Positions 20,154-30,144 of a DNA stretch of 64,000 nt are shown piece by piece. A program made the translations under genes and the position numbers. The notes under the pieces are model-generated. The model did no database searches. It was not told the DNA's origin and saw only the letters and a list, made by a program, of their open reading frames with translations. Source of the stretch: Salinisphaera sp052044135 (GTDB lineage: Bacteria; Pseudomonadota; Gammaproteobacteria; Nevskiales; Salinisphaeraceae); the NCBI RefSeq assembly GCF_052044135.1, contig NZ_JBQDYF010000014.1, positions 29,748-93,747 on the forward strand, written 5' to 3'. Positions within the stretch are counted from its first letter, which is position 1. Every line of letters starts with the position of its first letter.

Positions 20154-21221
20154 TCAGTTCAGCCGATGCATCCAATACCCGGTGCCCCCGGCCAGCAGGA
20201 CGGTCGGCAGACTGGCCGCGATCCATGGCGGAATGCCGTAGACCGGCCCGGTCGAAGCCACGATCTCGTTGACCAGAAAGAACAACAGACCGGTCAGGCC
20301 GCCCATGAACAGCCGCTGCCCGGCACTGGCGCTGCGCAGCGAACCGAAGGCGAACGGCAAGGCGAAAATCACCAGGACCCAGACGGTGAACGGCGTGACG
20401 ATGTTGCGCCAGAGCGCGAGTTTGTAGTCGTCCGCGTTGATGTCATTGGCGTCGAGGTAGTTGATGTACTGCCACAGGCCATAGGACGACAACTCGTCCG
20501 GCTGGGTGACCGCAAGCTCGAGCGTCTCCGGCTTGATCGCGATGGGCAGCGACATCTGCGGCGGGGATGCGGTCCGGCTGTGCCGCAGCGCCAGATGTGT
20601 GATCCGCGGCTGGTCGATGATCAGGTTCTGTCCGTCGACATGCGCCCGATCAGCCGCCACCGCCAGTTGCAGCTGGCCGTCGCCGTTCAGGCGATAGACA
20701 TCGAGCCCCTGGATACGCCCGCCCGGCAGCACCGAATCGATGCGCAGGACATAGCCGTTGCTGCGCAGCCACAAGCCGTTGTCGACCGAGCGCCCCGCTT
20801 CGCCGTGGCGTGCCTTGTCGCGCAGCATGGTCGCATTCTGCACCCCGATCGGCGCCGCCAGCTCGCCGAGCACGACCGTGATCACGGCCAGGATGAAACC
20901 GGCGATTCCCACCGACACGGCCAGCCGCTTCATCGACACGCCGGCGCTGCGGATCACCACCAGCTCGCTGCCGGCTGCCAACGCACCGAGTGCCAGCAGC
21001 GCGCCGAGCAGCGAGACCACCGGCATCACGAAGGCAAGCCGCTCGGGCAGCATGAGCACGCACCAGACCAGGATCTTGGCCAGTCCCCAGCTGCCCTGTC
21101 CAATGTTGTCCACTTCGCCGATGAACAGCATCAGCGACAGCAGCGCGGCGATCACCGCCACCACCATGCCGGTTGCGGCCAGGATGGTGCGTGCAATGTA
21201 GCGATCGATGATCCGGATCAT
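20154..21221 (-). CDS. lptG: LPS export ABC transporter permease LptG
   Basis: Inner-membrane permease of the LptB2FGC complex that extracts lipopolysaccharide for transport to the outer membrane. The 355-residue protein has the expected plan: three N-terminal transmembrane helices (from about residue 12), a periplasmic beta-jellyroll (about 125-265), and three C-terminal helices. The opening IIDRYIARTILAATGMVVA is typical. It overlaps lptF by 4 bp (ATGA). Confidence 0.95.
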   Translation of the reverse strand: MIRIIDRYIARTILAATGMVVAVIAALLSLMLFIGEVDNIGQGSWGLAKILVWCVLMLPERLAFVMPVVSLLGALLALGALAAGSELVVIRSAGVSMKRLAVSVGIAGFILAVITVVLGELAAPIGVQNATMLRDKARHGEAGRSVDNGLWLRSNGYVLRIDSVLPGGRIQGLDVYRLNGDGQLQLAVAADRAHVDGQNLIIDQPRITHLALRHSRTASPPQMSLPIAIKPETLELAVTQPDELSSYGLWQYINYLDANDINADDYKLALWRNIVTPFTVWVLVIFALPFAFGSLRSASAGQRLFMGGLTGLLFFLVNEIVASTGPVYGIPPWIAASLPTVLLAGGTGYWMHRLN

Positions 21222-22309
21222 GCCGCGCCCCCGCCGCGCCGCCGTGGCCAGCCGCTTTCACGCGCGATCAGAACCACGGCGATGGCGAACACCACACCAT
21301 GCACCCACCATTCGCCGATGACGGGCGGCAGCAGGCTGCTCTCGATCGCCTGGCCGGACAGCCGTACGAGATTGAGATAAATCACGAAGAACAGAATGCC
21401 CACGATCACGCGCCCGTAGCGCCCTGCCCGCGGCGGCACCCGGCCGATGGGCAACGCGATCAGCGCCAGGATGAAAATCGACAATGGCACGGAAATCCGC
21501 GTCTGCCACTTGGAAATCGCCTTGCCCCGGTCGCTCTGCATCAGGGTGAGTGTGGACTTGGCGTCATAGTCGTTATCCTTGAGCGCGCGCGCCGGCGACA
21601 GGCGGATGCCGTGCTTGTCGAAGTGAATGATGCGATAGTCCGCATCGCCCGGCACCCCTTCGTAGCGCCACCCGTCGGAGAGCACCAGGGTCACCGCGTG
21701 CTCGTCATTGACGCTCTGGCGCGCCGTGCTGGCCGTCACGATCGTCTGGCGGTCGCGGCCCTGGTGTTTTGACAGCACGCGCACGAACACGTGGTGCAAC
21801 CGCCCCTGGGCGTCGCGGCTCTCGGCGTAGAACGACACCCGGCCGCCGTCGAAGCTGGCAAAACGCCCCGGCGTAACCGACTGCACCGCGTTGGCCGCGG
21901 TCTGCGCGCCCAGCCGATTGATCTCGCGCTGCGCATGCGGCGCGACGATAATCGACATCGTGCCCGCAAACAGGGCAATCAGCGCGGCGACCGTCAGAAA
22001 CGGACGGTAGATGACCGCAAGGCCCACGCCGCCGGCCATGAGCGCAGCCATCTCGTTATCCCGGCACAACCGGCCGACCACGAGCATGATGGCCAGCAGG
22101 ACCGAAATCGGCATGACGATATCGAGGTTGCTCACCACGCTGAGCGCGGCCAGCGTGGCGACCGTGTCCACCGGCACCTGGCCGGCCGCGGCATCGCCGA
22201 TGTAGCGCGACAACCCGATTCCGAGGGTCAGGAATACGAGCACCGCGGTAATCACCAGCCAGGTTTTGGCGGTCTCCCCGAACAGGTGCCTGAAAATCAC
22301 ACTAGGCAT
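21218..22309 (-). CDS. lptF: LPS export ABC transporter permease LptF
   Basis: Partner permease to LptG. 363 residues with three transmembrane helices, a large periplasmic domain (about 125-265), and three more helices near the end. The N-terminus MPSVIFRHLFGETAKTWLVI fits the family; a GTG six codons upstream is a possible alternative. It is divergent from pepA across 199 bp; that arrangement (lptF/lptG opposite pepA) is conserved in gammaproteobacteria. Confidence 0.95.
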   Translation of the reverse strand: MPSVIFRHLFGETAKTWLVITAVLVFLTLGIGLSRYIGDAAAGQVPVDTVATLAALSVVSNLDIVMPISVLLAIMLVVGRLCRDNEMAALMAGGVGLAVIYRPFLTVAALIALFAGTMSIIVAPHAQREINRLGAQTAANAVQSVTPGRFASFDGGRVSFYAESRDAQGRLHHVFVRVLSKHQGRDRQTIVTASTARQSVNDEHAVTLVLSDGWRYEGVPGDADYRIIHFDKHGIRLSPARALKDNDYDAKSTLTLMQSDRGKAISKWQTRISVPLSIFILALIALPIGRVPPRAGRYGRVIVGILFFVIYLNLVRLSGQAIESSLLPPVIGEWWVHGVVFAIAVVLIARESGWPRRRGGGAA

Positions 22310-22508
22310 GAATGGCCAAACTCGCACAACAGAGGGAATGTTTCATTTGGCAGCGGTGACCACGTCGGGGGTGATTTTTTCGAAAATTTATGTAGACTTC
22401 GCGCTTTCGAATCATTTGATCAGGCCCTAAGCGCTTCATTTGCAGGTTCACGGAACGGTTGAGGCGCGCCACCACAACTCAGGATTATCGGCTTTGCAGG
22501 AGCAACGC

Positions 22509-24014
22509 ATGGAATATCTCGTAAAGAGCGGCAGCCCCGAAAAACAGCGGGTCGGCTGTGTAATCGTCGGTATCTTCGACCGCCGCAAGCCTTCCACGCA
22601 AGCCGAGGCTCTGGACGTGGCGAGTGGTGGACTGATCGCCTCCGTCATGCGGCGCGGCGACATGGACGGCAAGCTGGGGCAGACCACGCTGCTGCACGGT
22701 CTGGATGACCTGTTCTGCGATCGTATCCTGCTGGTGGGATGCGGCAAGGAACGCGATTTCAATACGCGCGCCTACCAGAAGGCCTGCGCGGCCGCCGCCG
22801 CCGAACTCGACACCATGGGCGGTGTCGATGCGGCCTTCTACCTCACCGAACTCAATGTGCGCGGTCGCGACGACTTCGGCTGGAGCGTCAAGCAGGCCCT
22901 GCTCACCGTCGAGGACGCGTTCTATCGCTTCGAGGCCTGCAAGGGCCCCCGCTTCGAGAAGCACAGCCGCAAGCTGTCGCGCCTGGTGTTCCAGGTGCCG
23001 CGCCGCTCCGATCTGCCGGCGGCCGAGCGCGGCGTGAACGAAGGCGTGGCCACGGCCAACGGCGTGAAAATGGCCAAGGATCTGGCCAACATGCCGGGCA
23101 ACATCTGCACGCCGACCTATCTCGCCGAACAGGCCACCGCCCTGTCCGAGCGCAGCCCGGGCGTGAAAACGCAGGTGCTCGAGGAAGCCGACATGGAAGC
23201 GCTCGGCATGGGCGCGCTGCTGGGTGTCTCGCGTGGCTCGAGCCAGCCGGCCAAGTTCATCGTCATGGAATACATGAACGGCACCAAGAGCGACAAGCCG
23301 ACGGTACTGGTCGGCAAGGGCGTGACCTTCGATGCCGGCGGCATCAGCCTCAAGCCGGGCGCGGCCATGGACGAAATGAAGTACGACATGGGCGGTGCGG
23401 CGAGCGTGTTCGGGGCGATGGAGGCGGCCGTCGAGCTGGAACTGCCGATCAACCTGGTGGGCGTGATCGCCGCCACCGAGAACCTGCCGGACGGCAACGC
23501 CTACAAGCCGGGCGACATCCTCACCAGCATGTCGGGCCAGACCATCGAAATCCTCAACACCGACGCCGAGGGCCGTCTGGCGCTGGCCGACGCGCTGACC
23601 TACGTCGAACGCAACTACGACGCCGATGCCGTGGTGGACATGGCCACGCTGACCGGCGCGGCGGTGGTCGCACTGGGCCATCATGCCTCCGCGCTGTACG
23701 GCAACAACAGCCCGCTGCGACGCGCCCTGCGCGATGCCGGCGAAACGGTCGGCGATCGCGCCTGGCCCATGCCGCTGTGGGAGGATTACCAGTCGGATCT
23801 GGATTCCAACTTCGCCGACATGGCCAACGTCGGCGGCCGCGCTGGCGGCTCGATCACCGCAGCGAGCTTCCTGCATCGCTTTGCACGCAAGCTGCGCTGG
23901 GCGCATCTGGACATCGCCGGCACGGCCTGGAAATCGGGCAAGGAAAAAGGCGCGACCGGCCGCCCGGTGGGCCTGCTCACGCAGTACCTGATCGACCGCG
24001 CACAACAGGGCTGA
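22509..24014 (+). CDS. pepA: Leucyl aminopeptidase PepA
   Basis: Di-metal M17 aminopeptidase; in E. coli PepA also acts as a DNA-binding protein in plasmid resolution and carAB control. The 501-residue protein has the M17 signature NTDAEGRLALADAL and the metal and active-site segments VGKGVTFDAGGISLKPG and KYDMGGAASVFGAM. The start MEYLVKSG has a GGAG stretch about 9 bp upstream. It is followed by holC (19 bp) and valS, the conserved pepA-holC-valS order. Confidence 0.96.
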   Translation: MEYLVKSGSPEKQRVGCVIVGIFDRRKPSTQAEALDVASGGLIASVMRRGDMDGKLGQTTLLHGLDDLFCDRILLVGCGKERDFNTRAYQKACAAAAAELDTMGGVDAAFYLTELNVRGRDDFGWSVKQALLTVEDAFYRFEACKGPRFEKHSRKLSRLVFQVPRRSDLPAAERGVNEGVATANGVKMAKDLANMPGNICTPTYLAEQATALSERSPGVKTQVLEEADMEALGMGALLGVSRGSSQPAKFIVMEYMNGTKSDKPTVLVGKGVTFDAGGISLKPGAAMDEMKYDMGGAASVFGAMEAAVELELPINLVGVIAATENLPDGNAYKPGDILTSMSGQTIEILNTDAEGRLALADALTYVERNYDADAVVDMATLTGAAVVALGHHASALYGNNSPLRRALRDAGETVGDRAWPMPLWEDYQSDLDSNFADMANVGGRAGGSITAASFLHRFARKLRWAHLDIAGTAWKSGKEKGATGRPVGLLTQYLIDRAQQG

Positions 24015-24033
24015 CGGAACGCGGACACACCTG

Positions 24034-24468
24034 ATGACCGAAGTCTTCTTCTACATTCTGGAAGACGGCGCCGCGGATGCCGCGGCGCAATTCGCCTGCC
24101 GGCTCACCGAGAAGGCACACAGCGAAGGCCATCGGGTGTTCATCCACGTCGCGGACGCCGAACAGGCGAACGCGCTCGATGAGCTGCTCTGGCGATTCCG
24201 CCAGGGCAGTTTCGTCCCGCATGTCACGGCCGAAGCGCTGGCAGCGGACGATGATCTCACGCCGGTGGTCATCGGTACCGGCGAACCTCCCGTCGGCTTC
24301 GACGATATGCTGATCAACGTCGGCGGCGAGGTCGGCGGCTTCTTTTCGCGTTTCGCCCGCCACAACGAAGTCGTTGGCCCCGAGGCGATGGCCGCTGCAC
24401 GCCGGCAATACCGTTTTTTCAAGGATCGCGGCTACCCGTTGACCACGCACAAGATCGCGGCCCGTTGA
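24034..24468 (+). CDS. holC: DNA polymerase III chi subunit
   Basis: Clamp-loader-associated subunit that links the polymerase III holoenzyme to SSB. The 144-residue protein starts MTEVFFYILEDG and contains the family segments VFIHVADAEQANALDELLWRF, SFVPH and LINVGGEVGGFFSRF. Identification rests on this similarity and on its place between pepA and valS, where holC is found in other gammaproteobacteria. Confidence 0.94.
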   Translation: MTEVFFYILEDGAADAAAQFACRLTEKAHSEGHRVFIHVADAEQANALDELLWRFRQGSFVPHVTAEALAADDDLTPVVIGTGEPPVGFDDMLINVGGEVGGFFSRFARHNEVVGPEAMAAARRQYRFFKDRGYPLTTHKIAAR

Positions 24469-24566
24469 GCGCGCCCCGCGTTGCCCGCGCGCGGTCTTGG
24501 AACACGTCGCCCGCGCCCGCAAACTGGGCGGTCAAGCCGCCGCACGAATCGATAAAGAGATCTTCC

Positions 24567-27518
24567 ATGGCCGAGATGGACAAGACCTTCGACCCCCACG
24601 CGATCGAAGCCCGCTGGTATCCCGTGTGGGAGGAGCGCGGTTATTTCGCGCCCGACATGAACGCATCGGGCGACCCATTCTGCGTCATGCTGCCGCCGCC
24701 CAACGTCACCGGGCGACTGCACATGGGCCATGCCCTGGACGATACCCTCCAGGATGCCCTGACCCGCTATCACCGCATGCGGGGCGTACCCACGCTGTGG
24801 CAGCCGGGCACCGACCATGCCGGCATCGCCACCCAGATGCTGGTCGAGCGCCAGGTCGAGGCCGAGGGCAGCTCGCGCCATGCCATGGGCCGCGAGGCCT
24901 TCGTCGAGCGTATCTGGCAGTGGAAGGCCGAATCCGGCGGCCACATCACGACCCAGATGCGGCGCCTGGGCGCCTCGGTCGACTGGTCGCGCGAGCGCTT
25001 CACCATGGACGAGGGCCTGTCCGAAGCAGTGCGCAAGGTCTTCGTCGATCTGTACGACAAGGGCCTGATCTATCGCGGCCAGCGGCTGGTCAACTGGGAC
25101 CCGGTGCTGCACACGGCGATCTCCGATCTCGAGGTCGAGAACGTCGAGGTCGACGGCCACATGTGGCACTTCAAGTATCCGCTGGAAGGCGGCGCCACCT
25201 ACGAGTACATCGAGACCGACGCCGAGGGCAACGAGACCTTCCGCGAAACGCGCGACTACATCTCGATTGCCACCACCCGTCCGGAAACCATGCTGGGCGA
25301 CGGCGCGATCGCCGTACATCCGGACGACAAGCGCTACGCGCCGATCGTGGGCCTGCGCTGCGAGATTCCGGTCGGGCCGAAGACCCGGCGTCGCCTGATT
25401 CCGATCATCACCGATGACTATCCGGACCCGGACTTCGGCTCCGGCGCGGTCAAGATCACCGGCGCCCACGACTTCAACGACTATGAAGTCGCCAAGCGCA
25501 ACCATATCCCCATGTATCGGCTGATGGACGAATCGGCCGCCCTGCGGACGGACGGCGCGCCCTACGCCGACGCCGCCGCCCAGGCCGCCGCGATCGTCGC
25601 CTCGGGCGATACGCCGGATGCCATGGCCGTCGACGCCATCAATCTGGTGCCCGACGAATACCGCGGCCTGAATCGTTTCGAGGCGCGCCGCCGGATCGTC
25701 GAAGCCATCGATGCCGAAGGCCTGATGATCACCGCCGAGGACAAGAAGATCATGCAGCCCTACGGCGATCGTTCGGGCGACGTGATCGAGCCGATGCTCA
25801 CCAACCAGTGGTTCGTCGACGCCAAAACACTGGCCAGGCCGGCGATCGAGGCCGTCGAGGACGGGCGCATCCGTTTCATCCCCGACAACTGGTCCAAGAC
25901 CTACTTCGAGTGGATGCGCAACATCCAGGACTGGTGCATCTCGCGCCAGCTCTGGTGGGGCCATCGCATTCCGGCCTGGTACGACGAGGCCGGCAATGTC
26001 TACGTCGGCGCGAGTGAAGCCGATGTGCGCAACAAGCACGGCCTCGCCGAGGACGTGGCGCTCAGCCAGGACGAGGACGTGCTCGACACCTGGTTCTCGT
26101 CCGCCCTGTGGCCGTTCTCCACGCTCGGCTGGCCGGAGCAGACCGACGCACTTGCCACCTTCTACCCGACCAACGTCCTGGTCACCGGCTTCGACATCAT
26201 CTTCTTCTGGGTCGCCCGGATGATCATGATGGGCCTGGAGTTCATGGACGACGTCCCCTTCCGCGAAGTCTACATCCACGGCCTGGTGCGCGATTCCGAG
26301 GGTGCGAAGATGTCCAAGTCCAAGGGCAACGTGCTCGATCCGATCGACCTGATCGACGGCATCGACCTGGAATCGCTGGTCGCCAAGCGCACCTCGGGCA
26401 TGATGCAGCCGGCCAAGGCCGCGAAAGTGGCCAAGGCCACGCGCGCTGAATATCCGAACGGCATCGCCGCCTACGGCACCGATGCCCTGCGCTTCACCTT
26501 CGCGGCACTCGCCTCCTACGGCCGCGACATCCGCTTCGATCTCGGCCGTGTCGAGGGTTATCGCAACTTCTGCAACAAGCTCTGGAACGCCGCGCGCTTC
26601 GCGCTCATGCAGGTGCCCGACGACTTCGTCCCGGCCGACGACGAAAACATCGAGTTGTCGATGGCCGACCGCTGGATCGTGTCGCGCCTGCAACAGCTCG
26701 AAGCCGACATGGCCACACATTTCGACAGCTATCGCTTCGATCTGGCGGCCAATGCCATCCACGATTTCACCTGGCACCACTTCTGCGACTGGTACCTGGA
26801 GCTGATCAAGCCGGTGCTCTCCGGCGATGCCCCGGAGGCCGCCAAGGCCGGCACCCGCCGTACGCTGGTGCGCACGCTGGAAACGACGCTGCGCCTGCTG
26901 CACCCGTTGATGCCGTTCATCACCGAGGAAATCTGGCAACGCGTGGCGCCGCTCGCGCGCGGTCGCGCGCTCGCCGCCGCGGGGGAAAGCATTTCCGTGC
27001 AGCCCTTCCCGGCCGCCGACGACTCGCGCATCGACGCCAACGCCGAAGCCGACATCGAGTGGCTGAAAAAAGTCATCAACGGCCTGCGCACGATCCGCGG
27101 CGAAATGGATATCGCGCCGCGCCAGAAGATTCCGCTGGTCGTGGCCAATGCCAGTGCGACCGATCGCGAGCGCCTCGCCGTGCACCGTGCCGCCATCGAT
27201 TTCCTGGCCGGCGTGGCATCCATCGACGAACGGCCCGCCGCCGAGATTCCCGAATCCGCCGTGGCACTGGTCGGCGACATGCAGCTGCGCGTGCCGCTGG
27301 CCGGGCTGATCGACACCGAGGCCGAACTGGCCCGGCTCGACAAGCGCCTGGCCAAGCTGGAAAAGGACCTGAACGGCGTGCGTGGCCGCCTGGCCAGCGA
27401 CTCGTTCGTTGCCAAGGCGCCGGCCGAGGTGGTGGACAAGGCGCGCGCCCAGGCCGAGGAGCTTGAGCGCGAGCAGGTCGAACTCACCGAGCAGCGCGGG
27501 CGCATCGCCGCACTGTAG
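24567..27518 (+). CDS. valS: Valine-tRNA ligase
   Basis: Charges tRNA-Val. The 983-residue class I synthetase has the HIGH-type motif PPNVTGRLHMGHA, the KMSKS motif GAKMSKSKGNVLDPIDLIDG, the editing domain (about 190-400, with TTRPETMLGDGAIAVHP), and a C-terminal coiled-coil arm (LIDTEAELARLDKRLAKLEK onwards). Start MAEMDKTFDPHAIE at 24567 is chosen by alignment; the second ATG (24576) is possible. A 16-bp GC palindrome (27519-27534) lies immediately after the stop. Confidence 0.98.
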   Translation: MAEMDKTFDPHAIEARWYPVWEERGYFAPDMNASGDPFCVMLPPPNVTGRLHMGHALDDTLQDALTRYHRMRGVPTLWQPGTDHAGIATQMLVERQVEAEGSSRHAMGREAFVERIWQWKAESGGHITTQMRRLGASVDWSRERFTMDEGLSEAVRKVFVDLYDKGLIYRGQRLVNWDPVLHTAISDLEVENVEVDGHMWHFKYPLEGGATYEYIETDAEGNETFRETRDYISIATTRPETMLGDGAIAVHPDDKRYAPIVGLRCEIPVGPKTRRRLIPIITDDYPDPDFGSGAVKITGAHDFNDYEVAKRNHIPMYRLMDESAALRTDGAPYADAAAQAAAIVASGDTPDAMAVDAINLVPDEYRGLNRFEARRRIVEAIDAEGLMITAEDKKIMQPYGDRSGDVIEPMLTNQWFVDAKTLARPAIEAVEDGRIRFIPDNWSKTYFEWMRNIQDWCISRQLWWGHRIPAWYDEAGNVYVGASEADVRNKHGLAEDVALSQDEDVLDTWFSSALWPFSTLGWPEQTDALATFYPTNVLVTGFDIIFFWVARMIMMGLEFMDDVPFREVYIHGLVRDSEGAKMSKSKGNVLDPIDLIDGIDLESLVAKRTSGMMQPAKAAKVAKATRAEYPNGIAAYGTDALRFTFAALASYGRDIRFDLGRVEGYRNFCNKLWNAARFALMQVPDDFVPADDENIELSMADRWIVSRLQQLEADMATHFDSYRFDLAANAIHDFTWHHFCDWYLELIKPVLSGDAPEAAKAGTRRTLVRTLETTLRLLHPLMPFITEEIWQRVAPLARGRALAAAGESISVQPFPAADDSRIDANAEADIEWLKKVINGLRTIRGEMDIAPRQKIPLVVANASATDRERLAVHRAAIDFLAGVASIDERPAAEIPESAVALVGDMQLRVPLAGLIDTEAELARLDKRLAKLEKDLNGVRGRLASDSFVAKAPAEVVDKARAQAEELEREQVELTEQRGRIAAL

Positions 27519-27641
27519 GCGCGCCCGGGCGCGCTGAAAGCGGCGCGACGACGACTTGCCTGTGCGACATCCGGCACCACATCACAATCAATGAGGAGAG
27601 CGCCGGCTCGATGTCGGCCGGCGTGCCGAACGAGGTTGACC

Positions 27642-28151
27642 ATGGCCGCACGACTGTTACTGCTGTTCATCATCGCGCCGATCATCGAGCTGTTTCTGCT
27701 GGTCAAGATCGGCGGCATTATCGGCGTGATTCCGACCATTGCCCTGGTGCTGCTGACCGCCCTGATCGGCAGCCAGCTGGTACGGCGGCAGGGGTTGGGC
27801 GTGATGAACCGTATCCGCGCGGCGCAGGCGCGTGGCGAGGCCCCGGCCCTGCCGATGCTCGACGGCGCGGCCCTGCTTCTGGCCGGTTTCTTCCTGCTTA
27901 CCCCCGGCTTCATATCGGACGCGCTCGGCTTTGTGCTGCTCATTCCGCAACTGCGCAGGCGATTGGCGAAAAACCTGCTATCACGCTTCGTGATTCTCAC
28001 CCCGGGCGGCGGCGGATTCGGCCGCGGCCCGTTCGGCCGCGGCCCGTTCGGCGGCGGTGCCGACGACGGCACGATCGAAGGTGAATACCAGCGCAAGTCC
28101 GGTCGCGCGGATGGCGCGCACCACGACAACCGGCTCGACCGCGACGACTGA
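27642..28151 (+). CDS. fxsA: FxsA-family membrane protein
   Basis: Small inner-membrane protein of 169 residues. In E. coli FxsA affects exclusion of phage T7 by the F plasmid; its normal role is unclear. Hydrophobic segments lie at about 4-24, 26-48 and 76-100, with the family-typical IELFLLVKIG and LLTPGFISDALGF. A glycine-rich stretch (GGGGFGRGPFGRGPFGGG, containing a GRGPF repeat) precedes a charged C-terminus. Start MAARLLLLF fits the family; the upstream frame does not. Confidence 0.9.
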   Translation: MAARLLLLFIIAPIIELFLLVKIGGIIGVIPTIALVLLTALIGSQLVRRQGLGVMNRIRAAQARGEAPALPMLDGAALLLAGFFLLTPGFISDALGFVLLIPQLRRRLAKNLLSRFVILTPGGGGFGRGPFGRGPFGGGADDGTIEGEYQRKSGRADGAHHDNRLDRDD

Positions 28152-28226
28152 TCCGCCAGCGCACTGGATGTCTTTCAGGCGCGGCTTCGATAATCTGGTG
28201 AGCCTGTCACCCTCCCCGATGCAAGC

Positions 28227-29183
28227 ATGTCGTCCCGACCGCCCCTACAGCCCGATGCAACGGAGCGCGCGGCCATCGCCGGCGCCCTCGACCGCGCGCG
28301 CCGCGCCATCGGCCAGCGGCTGTACGACAAGGATCACGCGATTCGACTGGCACTCGCCTGCCTGCTGGCCGATGGCCACCTGCTGATCGAGGATATTCCG
28401 GGCGTGGGCAAGACCACGCTGGCACACGGACTGGCGGATGCGCTGGGGCTGGCGTTCTCGCGCATCCAGTTCGTCTCCGATCTGCTGCCGAGCGATATTC
28501 TCGGTGTATCGGTATTCGACAGGAACGAGGCCGAATTCGTATTCCGGCCCGGCGCGATCTTCGCGGAACTGGTGCTGGCCGATGAGATCAACCGCGCCAG
28601 CCCGCGCACCCAGAGCGCATTGCTGGAGGCCATGGCCGAACGCCAGGTCACCATCGAAGGCGTGACCCACCGGCTCGAGGCGCCCTTCAACGTGCTGGCC
28701 ACCCAGAACCCGGCGGATCACAGTGGCACATTCAACCTGCCGGATTCGCAGCTCGATCGTTTTCTCATGCGGATCGATCTCGGCTATCCCTCGCGCATGG
28801 CCGAGCGCCGGCTGCTCGCGGGCGGCGTGTCCCGGGTGGACGCGTCGCATGACCGGCTGGCGCCGGTCGCCGGGCCGAACGACCTGATCGCCTGGCAGCG
28901 CGCGGCCGCGGCCACCCTCGTGCGCGATCCGCTGCTCGATTACCTGCAGGCCCTGATCGAGCACAGCCGTAGCGCGAGTGCGTGCGAACGCGGGCTGTCG
29001 CCGCGCGGCGGGCTCGCGCTGCGGCGCGCGGCCCAGGCCTGGGCGTTGATCGATGGCCGCGATCACGTATTGCCCGAAGACGTCCAGGCCGTGCTGCCGG
29101 CGGTGGTCGATCATCGCCTCACCCTGCGCGAGCGCGACGCCGGCAAGCCCTCCGCGTACCTCCTGGCCCGCGTCGACGTATAA
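28227..29183 (+). CDS. MoxR-family AAA+ ATPase
   Basis: Chaperone-like ATPase of 318 residues with Walker A IPGVGKTTLAHG, Walker B VLADEINRASPRTQ, sensor 1 LATQNPADHSGTF, and the MoxR segment LPDSQLDRFLMRIDLGYP. It is followed by a DUF58 protein (16 bp) and a transglutaminase-like membrane protein, a widespread three-gene module. MoxR proteins of such modules are thought to help assemble or activate partner proteins; the client here is unknown. Confidence 0.93.
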   Translation: MSSRPPLQPDATERAAIAGALDRARRAIGQRLYDKDHAIRLALACLLADGHLLIEDIPGVGKTTLAHGLADALGLAFSRIQFVSDLLPSDILGVSVFDRNEAEFVFRPGAIFAELVLADEINRASPRTQSALLEAMAERQVTIEGVTHRLEAPFNVLATQNPADHSGTFNLPDSQLDRFLMRIDLGYPSRMAERRLLAGGVSRVDASHDRLAPVAGPNDLIAWQRAAAATLVRDPLLDYLQALIEHSRSASACERGLSPRGGLALRRAAQAWALIDGRDHVLPEDVQAVLPAVVDHRLTLRERDAGKPSAYLLARVDV

Positions 29184-29199
29184 CGCCTTGGCGCTCGGC

Positions 29200-30144
29200 A
29201 TGCCGCTTAGCCACCGTATCGACGCCGCCATCCGCCGGCGTGCACCGAGCGGACCGCCGCCGCTGCGCATTCCGGCGCGCCGCGTCTACATCGTGCCGAG
29301 CGCGACCGGCGCACTGTTCGGCGTGCTGCTGGTCGTCATGCTCGCCGGAGCGACCAACTACGGCAACAATCTCGCCTTCACCCTGACCTTCTGGCTGGCC
29401 GCCGCCGCACTGGTTTCCATGCATCGTGCGCATCGCAATCTCGCCGGGTTGGCGCTGGCCGAGGTCCAGGCGGCGCCGGTATTCGCCGGCGAGACCGCGT
29501 GCTTCGTCATCGAGCTGGCAAGCCATGCGCGGCCGGTGCGCCGGGGTCTGCACGTCGCCGGCGGCGCCACCGACATCGGCCGCGCGCTCGCGGTCGATCG
29601 CGAACGGGCCGGGCAGGCGTCCATCGCGGTACCGACACACGGCCGCGGCCGGCTGAACTGCCCGCGTCTGACCATCAGCAGCCGCTACCCGATGGGCCTG
29701 TTTCGTTGCTGGAGCCATGCCGCGCCCAGCGCCCGGGTGCTGGTCTACCCGGCGCCCATCGATCGGCTCGGGCCTGCCGCCATGGCGCAGGCCGGCGACG
29801 AGGGTCACACCGAGCCGGCCCGCGCCGGCGAGGCCCTGTTCGCCGGCCATCGCCGTTTCCAGACCGGCGATTCCCGGCGTCGTATCGACTGGAAAGCCAG
29901 CGCGCGTACCGACGATCTGATCATCACCGAGCACCACGACACCCGCGCGCCCAGCCATTGGTTCGACTATGCCACGCTCGATGCGCTGGCCCCCGAGGCG
30001 CGCCTGTCGCAGCTCGCCTACTGGGTGGTCGAGGCCGATCGACACGGCGCCGTCTATGGCTTGCGCCTGCCGCGGCAAACGCTCGGCCCGGCCACGGGAA
30101 CGGCCCACCGGCGCGACTGTCTCGAAGCACTGGCCCTGTTCTGA
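29200..30144 (+). CDS. DUF58 membrane protein
   Basis: A 314-residue protein with two N-terminal transmembrane helices (about residues 30-48 and 54-74) and a DUF58 domain containing FQTGDSRRRIDWKASARTDD, the family's most conserved stretch. Function is not established. It is always found with MoxR ATPases and often with a transglutaminase, as here. Its stop overlaps the next start (TGATG), indicating coupled translation. Confidence 0.9.
   Translation: MPLSHRIDAAIRRRAPSGPPPLRIPARRVYIVPSATGALFGVLLVVMLAGATNYGNNLAFTLTFWLAAAALVSMHRAHRNLAGLALAEVQAAPVFAGETACFVIELASHARPVRRGLHVAGGATDIGRALAVDRERAGQASIAVPTHGRGRLNCPRLTISSRYPMGLFRCWSHAAPSARVLVYPAPIDRLGPAAMAQAGDEGHTEPARAGEALFAGHRRFQTGDSRRRIDWKASARTDDLIITEHHDTRAPSHWFDYATLDALAPEARLSQLAYWVVEADRHGAVYGLRLPRQTLGPATGTAHRRDCLEALALF

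Noticed and set aside
24432..27185. 917-codon open frame antisense to valS
   Set aside because: Same GC-bias artefact; valS has all its catalytic motifs on the plus strand.
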